From contig CAJZBQ010000016.1 in NCBI GenBank assembly GCA_914767885.1, positions 62,001 through 126,000 on the forward strand: a stretch of 64,000 bases of DNA, written 5' to 3'. A model generated the notes under the pieces. It ran no database searches. It was not told the DNA's origin and saw only the letters and a program-made list of their open reading frames with translations. This DNA is from Blepharisma stoltei (lineage: Eukaryota > Ciliophora > Heterotrichea > Heterotrichida > Blepharismidae). Positions 22,413 to 36,300 of this stretch are shown here, in pieces (within the stretch, counting starts at the first letter, position 1; each line of letters opens with the position of its first letter). The position numbers and the translations under genes are program-made.

Positions 22413-25305
22413 TTAATCATAAGAAACTCTTCTTTGTTCATTAATTCTCCATCTAGGAGGCGTTGGCGGTCTTTTTCTCAATGCATCTTCGCTTTCAATC
22501 CAGTTTGAGCCATATGGATTGTCTACAGGGTATATCAATTTTGGCTTAATTTCAAAATTTTTCTTAAAAAACAGCACAGCGCCCGCATTTTTGTGCCTCC
22601 CACAGTAGTCAGTTGCTGAAAAGACTGTAATTAGATCTCCTCCTGCAAATCTTTCGAACCCGTCCATAACGCATTCGTGAGCTCTTACAATTTTTGAGAG
22701 ACCATTAGCATTTAAAAATTCTTTTACAATGTCAGGGCCGAATTTTACGATATTTCCAGTCCCATTAGGATCTCTTATAACATTAGCCTGGATTCCTATG
22801 CATATCTACATAAATATTTTATTTTTTACCTCAGGACATACGCCAATTTTTAATCTAAAAAAATCCTATTTTCTTATCAATTTTATAATGATTATATAAA
22901 ATAATATATTTCTTGGTCAGAATCTGTAGGATCGCTCCACAAAATATCCACAACTAACTGTTGTTGGTCATTAGTAACTTCATGCACAACTTCTAATGGC
23001 CTTGGCAGCGCTTCAATTTGGTCTATTGTCCTTAATGTACTTCCAATCCCTCCATGCAGACATATCACTTTCTCTTCAATGACAGCTGCTAAAGGCAAAT
23101 ACTCAAAAAGCCTATTAATTCTCGCAAAAATACTTCTCGGGTCGTTTGGATCTTCTCCTATACGTATTTGGCATTCCTCTGCAAACCCAAAGGTGTTGTT
23201 TATCCATTTATCTTCATGATTTCCTCGAATCATATGCATTTGGTTAGGATACTTGCATTTTAATGCCATTAATAGACAAATTGTTTCTAATGAATGAGAC
23301 CCTCGGTCTACAAAATCTCCTATAAATATCCTTCATCTATTTAAATTTATAATTAATAAAGCTATATTTTATAGTATAAAATATTAGTCTAATAAGGTAT
23401 AAATAATCAAATCCATCAATATCTCCCCCATCTTTTTTCTTTTCTGAAGGACATCCATAAAGGTCAAAAAACCTCATTAAATCTGCATATTGGCCATGGA
23501 CGTCTCCAAAAATTTTTATTGGGGCTCTTAGTCTGAGCACCATTGGCTGATTTTTTATGATGTTTTCACATTCTTCAGCAAGGGCTAAAATATGTTCTTT
23601 TCTGAAGCTAAATCTTGTGTTTGCAGGAGTGTTTCATTCAGATGGTCGCAGTAGGTGGTTTATGAAAATGTTATGCAAAGGGTTGCCTCTTTCTGTGGTA
23701 GATGTGATGACTGGGATAATCCCAGGCCGAGTTTTTGGGTCTTGGTCTGCTGGAGGTGGAGGCAATGGTCTGGATTCTTGAGGCTTTGGGGAGCTTCTTT
23801 GGCTGTTTTTTGGGACTATGCTATATTTGATAAATTTAAATATAAAGAATTTATTATTGCAATGGTTAATATTCTTTTAAATTATTATAAATTATCGAAG
23901 CCAGCGAAAAGTTTTGACGTGTCTACCCTTGTAATCACTGATGTAGGAATATTAGGAGTATCGTGCTCAAAACCTCCGTGGATATATATAGGAAATTCCC
24001 GATGATGGCGCTCAATGTGCCATCATCGGGCAACGTGCTTTAAGGGTCCACACTGGAATAGGTTCCACGTGTGGAACCTTTTTTGACACGTTGGAATCCA
24101 CACTTCATATGCCAAAAAGGGCTCCACACGTGGAACCCATTTCCAGTGTGGACCCTAACCTTTAGTTGCCCGATGATGGCGCTCAATGCGCCATCATCGG
24201 GAACTTGCATAATAAAGTATCTAAGCTGATACAGGAGTGTCGAAAACGTAAAATTGAAGGAAAACGATACCATTCTGAGCTGTCAGTGTCATATACTTCA
24301 AGAGCTACACTTTCTCCGACCCTATTTGTTCGCCCTCCTACTACAATCATAACGGAGTCTAAAAAGGTAGAAGTATGCTGATATCGAGGAGTTGGAAGAA
24401 TTCCTCCAGGTTTATAAGGGGCCCGAACCCAATCCCAGCGACCATCACGATGTCGTCGAAGGCCCCATGAGTCATTTAATGCACTTTGATCGTTTTTTAT
24501 ATTTTTGCAAAAATATTCCTTTAGAAGTTTTTATGCAATAAATTAAAAAGGGCATTTGATCTCCAGTCCTTCCACCAAAAATAACCATCATACCCGATGC
24601 AGAACCAGTCACACATAAAGCTGCTGAATGATAAACTCTTGCATTCGGTTGATCACCAATGATTTCTATCTTCTGCCATGAAAAAGGAGACCTTTCAACA
24701 TTTAAGCACCAAACATCATTTACTGTTTCTGAGCCGGTATTCCCAGCAAATAGCAGCAAATGAGGCTTAGAAAATAGCAGAGTGTGGCCATATCGTCTTC
24801 CAGGTGTTGTTCCTATAACAGGGACTATCATTCAGCTAGCAGCCGATTCCCCATTTCTAAGATCAAGTAGATATATTCTTTTCTACGGTAAATATATTTT
24901 TAATAAAAAAATGCATTTATAATACATTTTTCTATAAAAAATTGTTTTTTAGCTAGAAATTAATCAAATACCCAATAAATCGTCACTTGCAAGACTTCCT
25001 CCACCTGTTGAGCCTCCATAGACTACAAGCTGCATATTTTCAACTATAGAAGATGCATGAGCTGCCCTAGGAGATGGCACTGACCCATTTGGATCCAGTT
25101 TCGTCCAAATTCTTGTAGCAAGATCAAGACAATATGTATCGCCAGTGATCGAATATTTTCCTGTATCTCCAGTTGCGCCTCCAAATAAAATTGCTTTAGA
25201 TTTTGTAATTAAAGTTATTGTATGACCTGATTAGAAATCACCAAAGCGCGCTTGAGGGATATCACCACGAACTTCAAAATTTTCAGTGCCGGGATTGGTA
25301 GACAT
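22413..25305 (-). CDS. Kelch-repeat PP1-type phosphatase (PPKL/BSU1-like)
   Basis: ATG 25305. The N-terminal half is kelch repeats (..ILFGGATGD.., ..VVYGGSTGG.., ..VIFGGRTGD.., ALNDSWGLRRHRDGRWDW). The C-terminal half is a serine/threonine phosphatase with GDVHGQ, GDFVDRG, RGNHE, CLHGGI, RAHECVMDG and SATDYCG, i.e. the metal-binding and catalytic set is complete. Such fusions are known in plants and alveolates and act in signalling. One 15-nt intron (25227-25241) and six IESs (22799-22908, 23329-23401, 23819-23889, 23989-24211, 24479-24545, 24876-24977) are removed in frame; one IES splits the phosphatase just before GDFVDRG. Length (about 830 residues) fits the family. Confidence 0.92.
22799..22908. 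other. IES, 110 bp, in PPKL gene
   Basis: TA-bounded. The join ..SDQEI|GIQANVIRD.. is in frame. Confidence 0.8.
23329..23401. other. IES, 73 bp, in PPKL gene
   Basis: TA-bounded. Excision assembles ..DYL|FIGDFVDRG.., the phosphatase metal-binding motif. Confidence 0.88.
23819..23889. other. IES, 71 bp, in PPKL gene
   Basis: TA-bounded in the linker between kelch and phosphatase domains. The in-frame join is ..GFDNL|VPKNSQ... Conservation is low here, so the right TA is less certain. Confidence 0.65.
23989..24211. mobile_element. Family B palindromic MITE/IES, copy 1 (type B2)
   Basis: 223 bp. Each end is a ~40-bp hairpin built on GATGATGGCGCTCAATG and the interior is a second inverted repeat around TTCCACGTGTGGA. 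Excision restores ..TLL|YIHGGFEHD... Confidence 0.88.
24479..24545. other. IES, 67 bp, in PPKL gene
   Basis: TA-bounded. The join ..QMPFL|NDSWGLRRHRD.. matches the conserved kelch/PPKL block. Confidence 0.85.
24876..24977. other. IES, 102 bp, in PPKL gene
   Basis: TA-bounded. The join ..SDD|LYLLDLRNGE.. restores a family-typical strand. Confidence 0.85.
25227..25241 (-). other. 15-nt intron in PPKL gene
   Basis: Minus-strand GTGATTTCTAATCAG contains an in-frame UAA. Removal gives ..ARFGHTITL.., the canonical kelch start. Confidence 0.9.
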
Positions 25306-26120
25306 TTATTATGTCACTTGAAATTCGAAGGAATTCGCAAATTTTCATTAAATAAGAGATTTATAGCATAGGAGTTCTTTAAAATCTGAAGGATTCAGTT
25401 TTATTTATAAATGAGGAGACTCAGCAAGACTTTATTGTAGGTTAAAAGAAATATTTAAAAATTAAAAAGAAAATAAATTAAATTGGTGAGGTAATGATTA
25501 TCATAAAGCAACTTTACACAAAGAAATAATAAATAATCGTTATGCATTCTTATTAATATTATTATCAGTGCTACTTATAGTTAAATATTATAATTAATTC
25601 CTTTAATAGATTTGCAAAATATTCTCCAATCTCCAACTTAGTCTGTATAACGCGCACATCTTAATAGATCACTGAGGACAAATACCCTAATAGAAGCAAT
25701 TATTAAGACATTTTATAAAAACCTGAAAAGCCAAGACAATTAAGAGATATAAAATGAAATTTTTAAATTTTATTTTTGACTTTTTTTTTGATTTTTGCAA
25801 AGTGTGTCAAAATATTTTTTTCTAATAGGCCATTATCTTCAGAGATCTATAGAGAGGTATGCCCTATATCTCTGTAATCTAAATTTTCAGAAATTTGTTT
25901 CCTATTTATATCGAATAAAATCCACTTTAAGAAGAATCAATTTCTTATTTAATTTTTCATTTCTTACAAAATCTTCATCGGCCTGCTATTAACCATGACA
26001 ATACCCTTAATTATTTTAATTTTCACAAATTTCAATATTCCCAAATTTATTTTCTTATTACATTCCTCTGCAATTTAACTCCCAAAAAACTGATTTTCTA
26101 ATCAAAAAATCTCAACTTTT
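25306..26120. other. Intergenic with a possible kelch-family relic
   Basis: About 25620-25760 resembles the minus-strand coiled-coil segment of kelch gene 3 near 20900-21000 (a CTGAGGACAA block and a CCTGAAAAG block) but is full of stops. The rest is AT-rich and holds the upstream regions of the PPKL and CDKL genes. Confidence 0.45.
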
Positions 26121-26123
26121 AAA

Positions 26124-28136
<2,013 letters not shown>

Positions 28137-28745
28137 CGATAAGGAAAAAAATCACTCATAAAATCATTTGTGGGGTATTTAATTTAAAACAGCCATATAA
28201 TACAAGAGGAATCAGATAAATAAATTTTTTCGTGTATATAAAAACATTACTTAAATACAATAAAAAATTAAATTATAAGTAACGGAATAAGAAAAAAACA
28301 CAGAAGGCGAAAATGATTTTTACCTCTAAATTGATGCACAACAATCTAGCAAAAATTAGCAAAAACGTATATTACTTGCTATAATCCTACTAACTTTTTT
28401 ATTTATGATTTTTTAAGCCATATTAGATAATCATTTAACTTGATTTTCAAAATAAGCAGCAATCACTTTAGCCGCTCGTTTACAATCTTCCTTAATATTC
28501 TTAATTTATCTTTTCATCCTCTTTTCTTCTAAATTCCGCAAAAAATCCATAATTTTTTATATTTTTATTCCAAATAAATTTAAATCTATCAGAGCGTGCT
28601 TCTTTTTTATTCTCTCCTTTTCATAAAAAATTTAATGGCAGACTGAATGACCAATAACTGCTTCGTATTGTACTTCTATCAGTTTGGTGTCAATTTAATT
28701 TTCAATATTGAATTATCCTTCGATTAAGTTTTAATTAATGTATAA
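28137..28745. other. Intergenic, nothing recognised
   Basis: AT-rich. No conserved ORF, RNA gene or repeat seen. Confidence 0.5.
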
Positions 28746-31700
28746 ATGAATGAGTCCAAGAAAAGAATATAGGGTTTTCATAGATATCTCTATAAGGGCT
28801 GTGGATTCTGGGCGGAATCTTTCAGTTGGTCCGGCCAACTCACTTTTTGGTTCCACCAACCAAAGGATTCCTCCCATAATCCACAGCCCTTACAGAGCTA
28901 TCTAGGGGAAGCCCCTATAATCAAAAGAAGATATTCCGATACTTCTCTAATTGACTATCACATCACCTACCAAAAATTTCATCAAAGCACAAAAACAGAG
29001 GATTACAAAGAGGTTGATGAATGATTTCCAATACGACAAACTACAGTGGAAAATGCAAATTATGTATTTACTTATTCAAGAATTATCCCTAAAAAGTCCC
29101 GATTCATATTAAGTCCTGAAAGCATTTACAAAATTATTTTTGATGCAATTCATGGGCTTTTTATTATAATGCAGCTCATCACGATTCCTTATCTTATCTG
29201 TTTTGAGGACCCTGCTTACGCAGAATGGAGAAAGGTAAATGGGCTGCTTAACTTTTTATTTTACTTTGAGGTGCTTTTAAAATTCAACACAGCATTTTAT
29301 GAAAACGGGCATTTAATTTGCACTAGGAGAGAAATCGCGATTAAGTATCTTAAGACTTGGCTGATATATGATATATTTGCTTGTTTCCCATTTGATGCTG
29401 TTTTTAAAAGAGAGTCTGATGAAGCTCAGAGGTCTCATGATTTTGGGCTATTTGAAGATGGCAGATTTATTGTATATATTCAAACTTTACAACTGCTAAC
29501 TTTTGCAATATTTTTTTCAATTTTCGCAAAAAATTAAAATATATAAAATTTATGCTTAAAAAGCAAGCTGCTTTAAATTTAATAGAGATTTCATTGAAAT
29601 AATCATTATTATATTAAAATATTTTTATAAAAATAATTTATATTAAAAAAAAAAAAAACTTTGCTCACAGGCTGATTTCCAAAAAAAGGGCTTTTCTTAT
29701 AGTATTCACAAGAAGAAGGAGTAAGATATTTTAAATTGAAAGGAATAATCGATCACATATCAAACTTAGCCATAAATACTCGGGCTGACGAATGATTCAA
29801 ATTCTTCAAATTATTTTTGATTGGAGCACTGGTAAACCATTACACAGCATGCGCATGATATTATCTTTCATATCTAGACTCCTTTCACGTTCCAAAAACC
29901 TGAATAAAAGTGTCAACAGATTTGCGAGGCCCAACCGATTTAGTTGAATACTATTTTCAAGCTCTATATTTTGCAGCAACCACACTATTTACCATTGGGT
30001 ATGGGGATGTTTTGCCTTATACAAAGTCTGAAAAATTTTTTTGTATAATTATTATGAGCACAGGAGTGCTGATTTTTTCATATATTGAAAGTAGAATCAG
30101 TCAAACTGTAGTTGAAAAATCTGAGGAAAGAGCTAAGCTTATGGAATATTTACTTCCGTATCTTCACACGACGACTATTTCATAACGACTATTTTTTTTT
30201 GGCCTATTTTTTTTTGGCCTATTTTTTTTTTGGCCTATTTTTTTTTTGGCCTATTTTTTGGCCGATTTTGACAATTTTTTAACTATTTTTTACTAATATT
30301 TGGGCATAATTCCATACTAATTGTTTTAAAATAATTTTTAATGTGCTTTAAACTATTTAACCAACAAAAAATGCACCCTTAACAGATTTCGTACTCAATA
30401 AATACTAATTCATTGTTTTTGAATTTCGAAAATTTTAGATTTAATTAGGAGTTTTTCACTTAATTTACTCAATTTTAATCGCGTAAGAAAAAGTCTCTGT
30501 TTCTCAATAAGGTTGTAGTCCTCTCAGCAGCTTCATGAATGAGGCTAGGTAAAAAAAAGGCTAAAAAAAATAGGCCAAAAACAAATAAGCCAAAAAAAAA
30601 ATAGGCCAAAAAAAAATAGGCCAAAAAAAAATAGGCCCAAAAAAAAATAGGCAAAAAAAAATAGGCCAAAAAAAAATAGGCCAAAAAAAATAGGTGAAAA
30701 AAAATAGGTGAAAAAAAAATAGGTGAAAAAAAATAGGTGAAAAAAAAAAATAGGCCAAAAAAAAATAGGTGAAAAAAAAAATAGGCTAAAAAAAAATAGG
30801 CCAAAAAAAAATAGGCCAAAAAAAAATAGGCCAAAAAAAAATAGCTAAAAAAAATAGGCCAAAAAAAAATAGGCCAAAAAAAAATAGTCGTTATGAAATA
30901 GTCGTCGTGTGAAGGAACCATTTACTTCACTGTGAGTATAGTAAACTTTTTTTTCGAATATAATTTTTGGATACTTAATTTACTTAAAAGTTTAATCTTG
31001 AAAAACTTAGACAGATTCTAATAAATTAAATTATTGATATCATTTCTATTGCAAATTAAGATTTCTTTAGAGCTTAAAAAAATTAAAAAAATTTTTCTAT
31101 ATAAAATTATATAGGTCTTTACCATAAAATGCCATTAATCATCAAAAATCTTGTGTGGAGATAGTAAATCTAAATAATTTTATGAAAACAAAGAAATTGC
31201 CTAGTTTACTTAAATATAAAGTTAGGACTTACATGGATTATGTGAGGTCTTCAAAAGCTGACTCTGAGCTTAAAGAAATGGAAGTTTTAAAAATTCTCTC
31301 GCCTCCTCTTAGAGAAGATATTTTAGGAGTCACCAGAGGAAAGCAGCTACGAATATGCACAATTTTTCAGCAGTTATATGGTACAAAGCTGATAAATGAA
31401 ATCAGCAAGCTTTTGCAGTTAAAAAATTTTGCACCTGAAGACATTCTTTTTAAACAAGGAGAAAATGAATCAATAATTTATTTTATTATACTATAGCAAG
31501 CTGAATTACTATTAAATTTATTAAATAAATTTCAGGGAATATTTATTGCAATGAATGATACATCTGGGATTGCAGAAATTTATCATGAAAAAACGAACAC
31601 AGTTTTTAAAGAGCTGTCAGATAACACTTATTTTGGAGAAATTGGGTTTTTTACTCGACAAGTCAGAACAGCAAGTGCCCGTTGTGTGGCATTCTGTGAT

Positions 31701-33071
31701 ATGATGACCTTAAGCCGCGAAGAGCTTGACAGCCTAATCAAGTTAAAACCAGACGCTTTTCAAAGGACACTTTTATTGCAAACTTTATGCCAAAAAGACG
31801 ACAAAACTCGATATATCCCATTAGGCATAAATTGTTATTTATGCAACGAGTTAGGACACACCGCAATCAAATGTGACAAAATTGCAGAAAAATACAACCC
31901 CAGCAAAATGCGTGAAAAATGAATTAAGAAAAAAATGACCTCAAAAGTATTTAAATTATCAGAAGCAAAAGAATCATGTGGAAGGCGAAGAAAGCGAAAA
32001 GATGGCAAACTGATCGCGACGCCTCTGAATTCAAGCGCTTCGTTCAGATCTCCTGAAGAATTATGAAAAGGTAATGACAACATGCTTTTACATATAAATA
32101 CCCATCTTCAACAGATATCAACTCGGCATCCAACCCAAAGAGGATTTGATATACCTTTTCCGTTTTACTATATTCTTATTGGACATTTTTTTTTTTAAAT
32201 GATACTTGTCCTTAGCAAAATTTTTTTAAAAAATTTGCATTTATAGTTTTAGATCCTTAATATATAGATCATAATTTTCTTATCTTACTTAATTACTTTA
32301 ATTTAACTCGACCTCTAGTTGGGCCCCTAGATGCACAATGCCACGAGGGCATATTTTTTCTCCGTCTTGTCGCTACTCGCGTACTCGAGTCGGGCCTCGC
32401 TGTACGGCTCGCTCCTTCTAATCCCCGTGAAGTCATTTGGGAATCCAGAAGTACGGGAAACACTAGCGGCTTGGCGCGTTGCCTCGCTCTGTCCGACTTT
32501 CCTCCAGCGCCTGTTCGGCCTAAGGGTCCTGCCTTTTATATCAGCAGGGGAAAGAGGTAAAACACGCTGTATAAGGCTGGCGAGATAAAAGGTCCTCGCC
32601 ATTTTACACCACCTTGTACAGAAGTCCACGTGTAAAAACCTAACCCTATAATAATAAAAGCGGGTGAGAAGGAGAGGGAATTCACTGAGTGAATTATCCT
32701 ATCCGCCGAAGCCATTTTATTATTATCATAATTTTCTTATCAGGATTTAGCTTGGCTATAGTGATCTAGTATGGTGGATAAGCTATAGTAAAAGAATGAA
32801 CACCGTTGTACCAAATGGCATTGTGCCAAGAACCCAATCTTATTTAAATGTCCTTGATGATGACGATTTTAGTGATGACTCAGAAGAGGTTTGCAGTAGC
32901 AGATTTCTTAACTCAAGCAACCAGTCATTGTCAGCAAAGACAGACTCAGCTTTTTCAGATAAATACCTGATTGGATCAAGCTATAGAGAGAGACTATTAT
33001 CATTCCCTGAAGCCCATCTTTCTGCAAATCTGCCTAATTTTGATCATCTATATCAAGAATTTTGGTCATAA
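28746..33071 (+). CDS. Cyclic-nucleotide-binding-domain K+ channel with C-terminal CCHC zinc knuckle
   Basis: Start ATG 28746. Transmembrane segments from ~29100, pore with TTLFTIGYGDV (selectivity filter GYGD), then S6, C-linker (..FMKTKKLPSLLKYKVRTYM..) and a cyclic-nucleotide-binding domain (..SDNTYFGEIGFF.., ..RTASARCVAF..). Near 31830 a C-x2-C-x4-H-x4-C knuckle (CYLCNELGHTAIKC) follows the CNBD, which is unusual. The channel is likely in plasma or ciliary membrane. IESs at 28770-28919, 30153-31163 and ~31476-31541 are removable; a 29500-29710 block near S4 is unresolved. The last exon (32796-33071) is assigned across a SINE-bearing insertion and could instead be a separate small gene. 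Confidence 0.78.
28770..28919. mobile_element. IES, 150 bp, largely palindromic
   Basis: Ends TATAGGG..CCCCTATA with inner inverted copies around AGGGCTGTGGATT. TA excision gives ..SKKRI|IKRRYSD... Confidence 0.75.
29500..29710. other. Unresolved AT-rich interruption near S4 of the channel
   Basis: Stops in all frames and TA-rich. At least one IES is present, but several TA pairs fit and the S4 sequence is not clear. Confidence 0.5.
30178..30258. repeat. Minisatellite, T8-9 GGCCTA units
   Basis: About five units of GGCCTATTTTTTTT next to the left inverted arm of the IES. Confidence 0.85.
30550..30888. repeat. Minisatellite, ATAGGCC-A7-9 units
   Basis: About 25 units of ~13-14 bp with GGCC, GGTG and GGCT variants. 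The complement of the left-hand array. Confidence 0.9.
31476..31541. other. IES, about 66 bp, in channel CNBD
   Basis: In-frame UAG and AT-rich block early in the CNBD. TA 31474 and 31540 are in register, but shorter alternatives exist and might preserve a conserved Gly better. Confidence 0.5.
32285..32725 (-). mobile_element. SINE-like element S5 with 17-bp target duplications
   Basis: Perfect repeats ATCATAATTTTCTTATC at 32268-32284 and 32726-32742. In reverse orientation: AATAATAAAATGGC start, TTTTATTATTATAGGGTTAG, GGACTTCTG, CCCTTAGGCC, tail ATTAAGTAAG. It is probably part of a larger IES in the channel gene. Confidence 0.82.
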
Positions 33072-33307
33072 TAAATGCGAAATATTTATTAATGCTTTGA
33101 GGTTTGATATTTTTATACAAATTAGGTGGAGACAAGTGTAATTATTATAAAGTTCAAAATTTAAGCTTTTTAAAGATAATTTTTCCTCGAAAGTTATTGT
33201 AATTAAATAAAATTAAATAAAGGCAAAAATTTCCCAGGAAAATCTTGATTTAAGTTTTTATGCAAGAAAAAATTAAATTCTTATTTAAATTTAAAAAAGC
33301 GACAAAA

Positions 33308-36300
33308 ATGTCAGACAAGAATCCAGCTAAAAAAGAGCCAGAACAGTCTGACACAAATGCAAAAGAAAAGCCTGAAAATGATATATTGTAATTGCCCGAG
33401 GATGGCGCTATCTTGCGCCATCCTCGGGCAATTTAAAAAATGACCCCACACCGGGAATCGAACCCACGTGTGGGGCCATTTTTGGTGCGTGGAAGTCGAT
33501 GTTCTCCACTAACTAAAAAATGGCCCCACACGTGGGTTCAATTCCCAGTGTGGGGCCATTTTTGAATTGCCCGAGGATGGCGCAAGATAGCGCCATCCTC
33601 GGGCAATTACTATAAATGAAAATAATCAGCCCAGCAATATTCGTATGAAATTAGGAGACTACATGGTTCATATTTTCATTGAGCAAGGGCGCGCTTTAAT
33701 GCCTCCTGGCGGTGCAGATACATCTGATCCTGTTATCGCAGTTACTGCTTTTAATCAACAAAAATCCACAAAGGCGCTAAACGATGTAGGTGGATCTTCA
33801 ATTGTGTATTGAGGAGAGCATATTTTTATTGAAGGAAAAAATATCCATCCTGAAGAATTTAAAGATCAAAGGATCACAATAGAAGTTCGTGATCACAATA
33901 AACTATGAAAAGATGCTTTATTAGGAGTTCATGAAATTGATATGGTCTACATTTTTTATTTATTGAAAATTAAAAAATTATTTTTTAGCAAAATATTATA
34001 AAAATCATGGTCTACATATACTCACAAAAAGACCATGCAATAATTCATAGATGGGTCGTCCTTTCAAATCCAGAAGATGAAAATTTTGACGTTGTCAGAG
34101 GATATTTAAAAATTGGGGTTTCTGTACTTTATGAAGATGATAAAGCTGTTGATTTAGCAATAAGAGAAGATATGAGCATAAAAGATAAAGAAATGCTACT
34201 GCCTCCACATGTAAAACCAGTTACAGTACAATTGATAACTCAGATATTAAAAGCAGAAAGTTTACCTATCATGGATACAGGAGGGACCCTTGACGCATAC
34301 TGCGTCGCAAGATTTGCGGGGGCTGAATCTAAAACAAGCACACAAGCTGCAGACAAAGCTACACTCAGTGCATATTGATATGAAGAAATTTATTTACCTG
34401 TTTTGGTGCCATCTGTTACCAATACAATGTCATTGACATTTTGGGATTATGATAGCACAAGCGCAGACGATTTAGTAGGAAGTGTTATATTCAGCTTTGA
34501 TAAAATCAAAAGAGGGCTTTATAATTATTTTTTTTTATATATATATTTTTTTCAAATTAATCTTTGCAGAGAGAAATTTTTTTTTTTTTTTAATAAAAAA
34601 TACAAAAGCCTTTATAAAGACTATTTTTGGGCAAATATATATGGCGCACCTCCTCTAGCTGAAGGTGAAGCTGCTGAATTCATGAACCATGTCCCTCAGC
34701 ACGCATCTACATGAAGAGGCCGAGTTTTGCTTCGTCAATGAGTCGAAGATGGCGTTTCTGAAACTTACAAAAAAACCCAAAAAATTTCAGAACCTAACAT
34801 CCAAATAAAAATCCGAGACACTTTTGAAGTCGGCCAAGAATTCGAAATTCGTGCCCAGATTCTCAGTGGAAACGCTTTACCATTCAAAAAAGGCAAATAT
34901 TCTGTCGTTGTAAGCTGATCTGGTGTAGAATCAATATCAAGTCTCCAGCAGACTGAAACCGCCTCAATTGACTGATATGAAACCCTAAAACGTCAAATCT
35001 GTATGGTCCCAAATTTAGCTGAAAAAGATTTGCCTGATGTTTTTATATATTTAGTATATGAAGACAAAAGAATTTGCTATGCCAGGATAAAACCATCAGC
35101 CTGTATAAATAAAAACTCTCAGGCAGAATGGGTATCTTTAATTCCTGATAAATCTATCGGTAAAGTTAAAGAAAACTGAAAGGCTGGATTTTTAAGGGTA
35201 AGGATTTATATTGGGTTATTTGATAATGATAATGATGAACTGAGAACTGGGAATTGGGACCAAAAATTAATTAAGCCAAAAATGGAGGATTGGGTGCTGC
35301 TTGCACATGTTTTTCAAGCTAGAGATTTGCCAGCTGCTGATGGGGTTGGACTTTCTGATCCTTATTTAGTCATTTATTGTGCAGGGGTGGAAGTTAGTAC
35401 AAAAAATAAACCAAGAGAGCAAACTTTGAATCGGAGAACTGTTAAACTTGCTCTAAAGGTGCTAATAAGCGCTAAAAGATTAGCAAAGGAATTATTTTTT
35501 GGCAAAAATTTGCTAAAGCAAGCAAAAAAACTTCAAAAAAAGCCAAAAAGTGCCAAAAATGTGTCAAATGCTTGATAAAATCGCTAACAGCGAATAAAGT
35601 TATAAAAATTGTTTTATAATAAAATGGTGTTTTGGATAAGTTCTTTCAGAGAACTTTTCTTCGCATCCTATATTTATTATGGGATTGGTTTTGCCATTAA
35701 ACCTTTAACTAATTATACTATAAGAAGCCAAGAGGCAGTTCAAAGCTTCAAAAATAAAGCTATACAGAGAAGATATTAAATGATATAGTATATAAAATAA
35801 ATCTATTTAATTAGCAAGTGAAAATTTGTCTCATTCTTAAAAAAAAATTCCAAAAAAATACACAAAATAGAATACTTTATAGTCTTATTCTATTCAAATA
35901 AAAATAGAGTAATAAAACATCATAAAATGAATCATTTGGCTATGAAGCTTCAAAATTAACTGTAAAAAACTGCTATTAATGCTTTATTGAATTAGAATGC
36001 TGATGTTGATAGATATTTTTATTAAAATAAAAATCTAGATATATATTTTACATTAAAAACATTTATAGTCAGTGACACTGACTGGCACGGGGTGCTTTTG
36101 GCTCGAAACTGAGCCAAAAGCACCCCGTGCCAGCCAGTGTCACTAACTATAATTGGTATTGTTGGAATTAAAACTCAAAAATCTTAATATTTGGGATTTC
36201 TATTGTAATCTCACTCTTTTCTGCTTTCTCTGTATCTTTTAATGCTATTGAATATAGTGCATGCTATCGTGTTCGTATAGAAATCAATTGTTTTATACTA

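Larger units (their letters stand above)
30153..31163. mobile_element. IES (~1.0 kb) with terminal inverted repeats and an internal minisatellite
   Basis: Joining TA 30151 to TA 31162 gives ..KLMEYL|VNLNNFM.. in frame. Arms at ~30165-30195 and ~30888-30915 (CTTCACACGACGACTATTTC and its complement) are inverted. Next to each arm runs a short repeat of the type ATAGGCC plus 7-9 A, in opposite orientation. Confidence 0.8.

Noticed and set aside
30178-30888. Possible CRISPR-like regular array
   Set aside because: The units are contiguous with no spacers; it is a minisatellite in a eukaryotic genome.
30475-30921. Phe/Tyr-rich 148-residue frame
   Set aside because: It is the translation of a GGCC/poly-A minisatellite in an IES, with no start context or conservation.
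32327-32629. Open frames on both strands in the GC-rich tract
   Set aside because: They lie within SINE-like element S5; no motif and not shared in frame by other copies.
32636-32655. Telomere-like AACCCTATAA motif
   Set aside because: It is a single internal copy, part of the SINE-like 5' region, not a tandem telomeric repeat.
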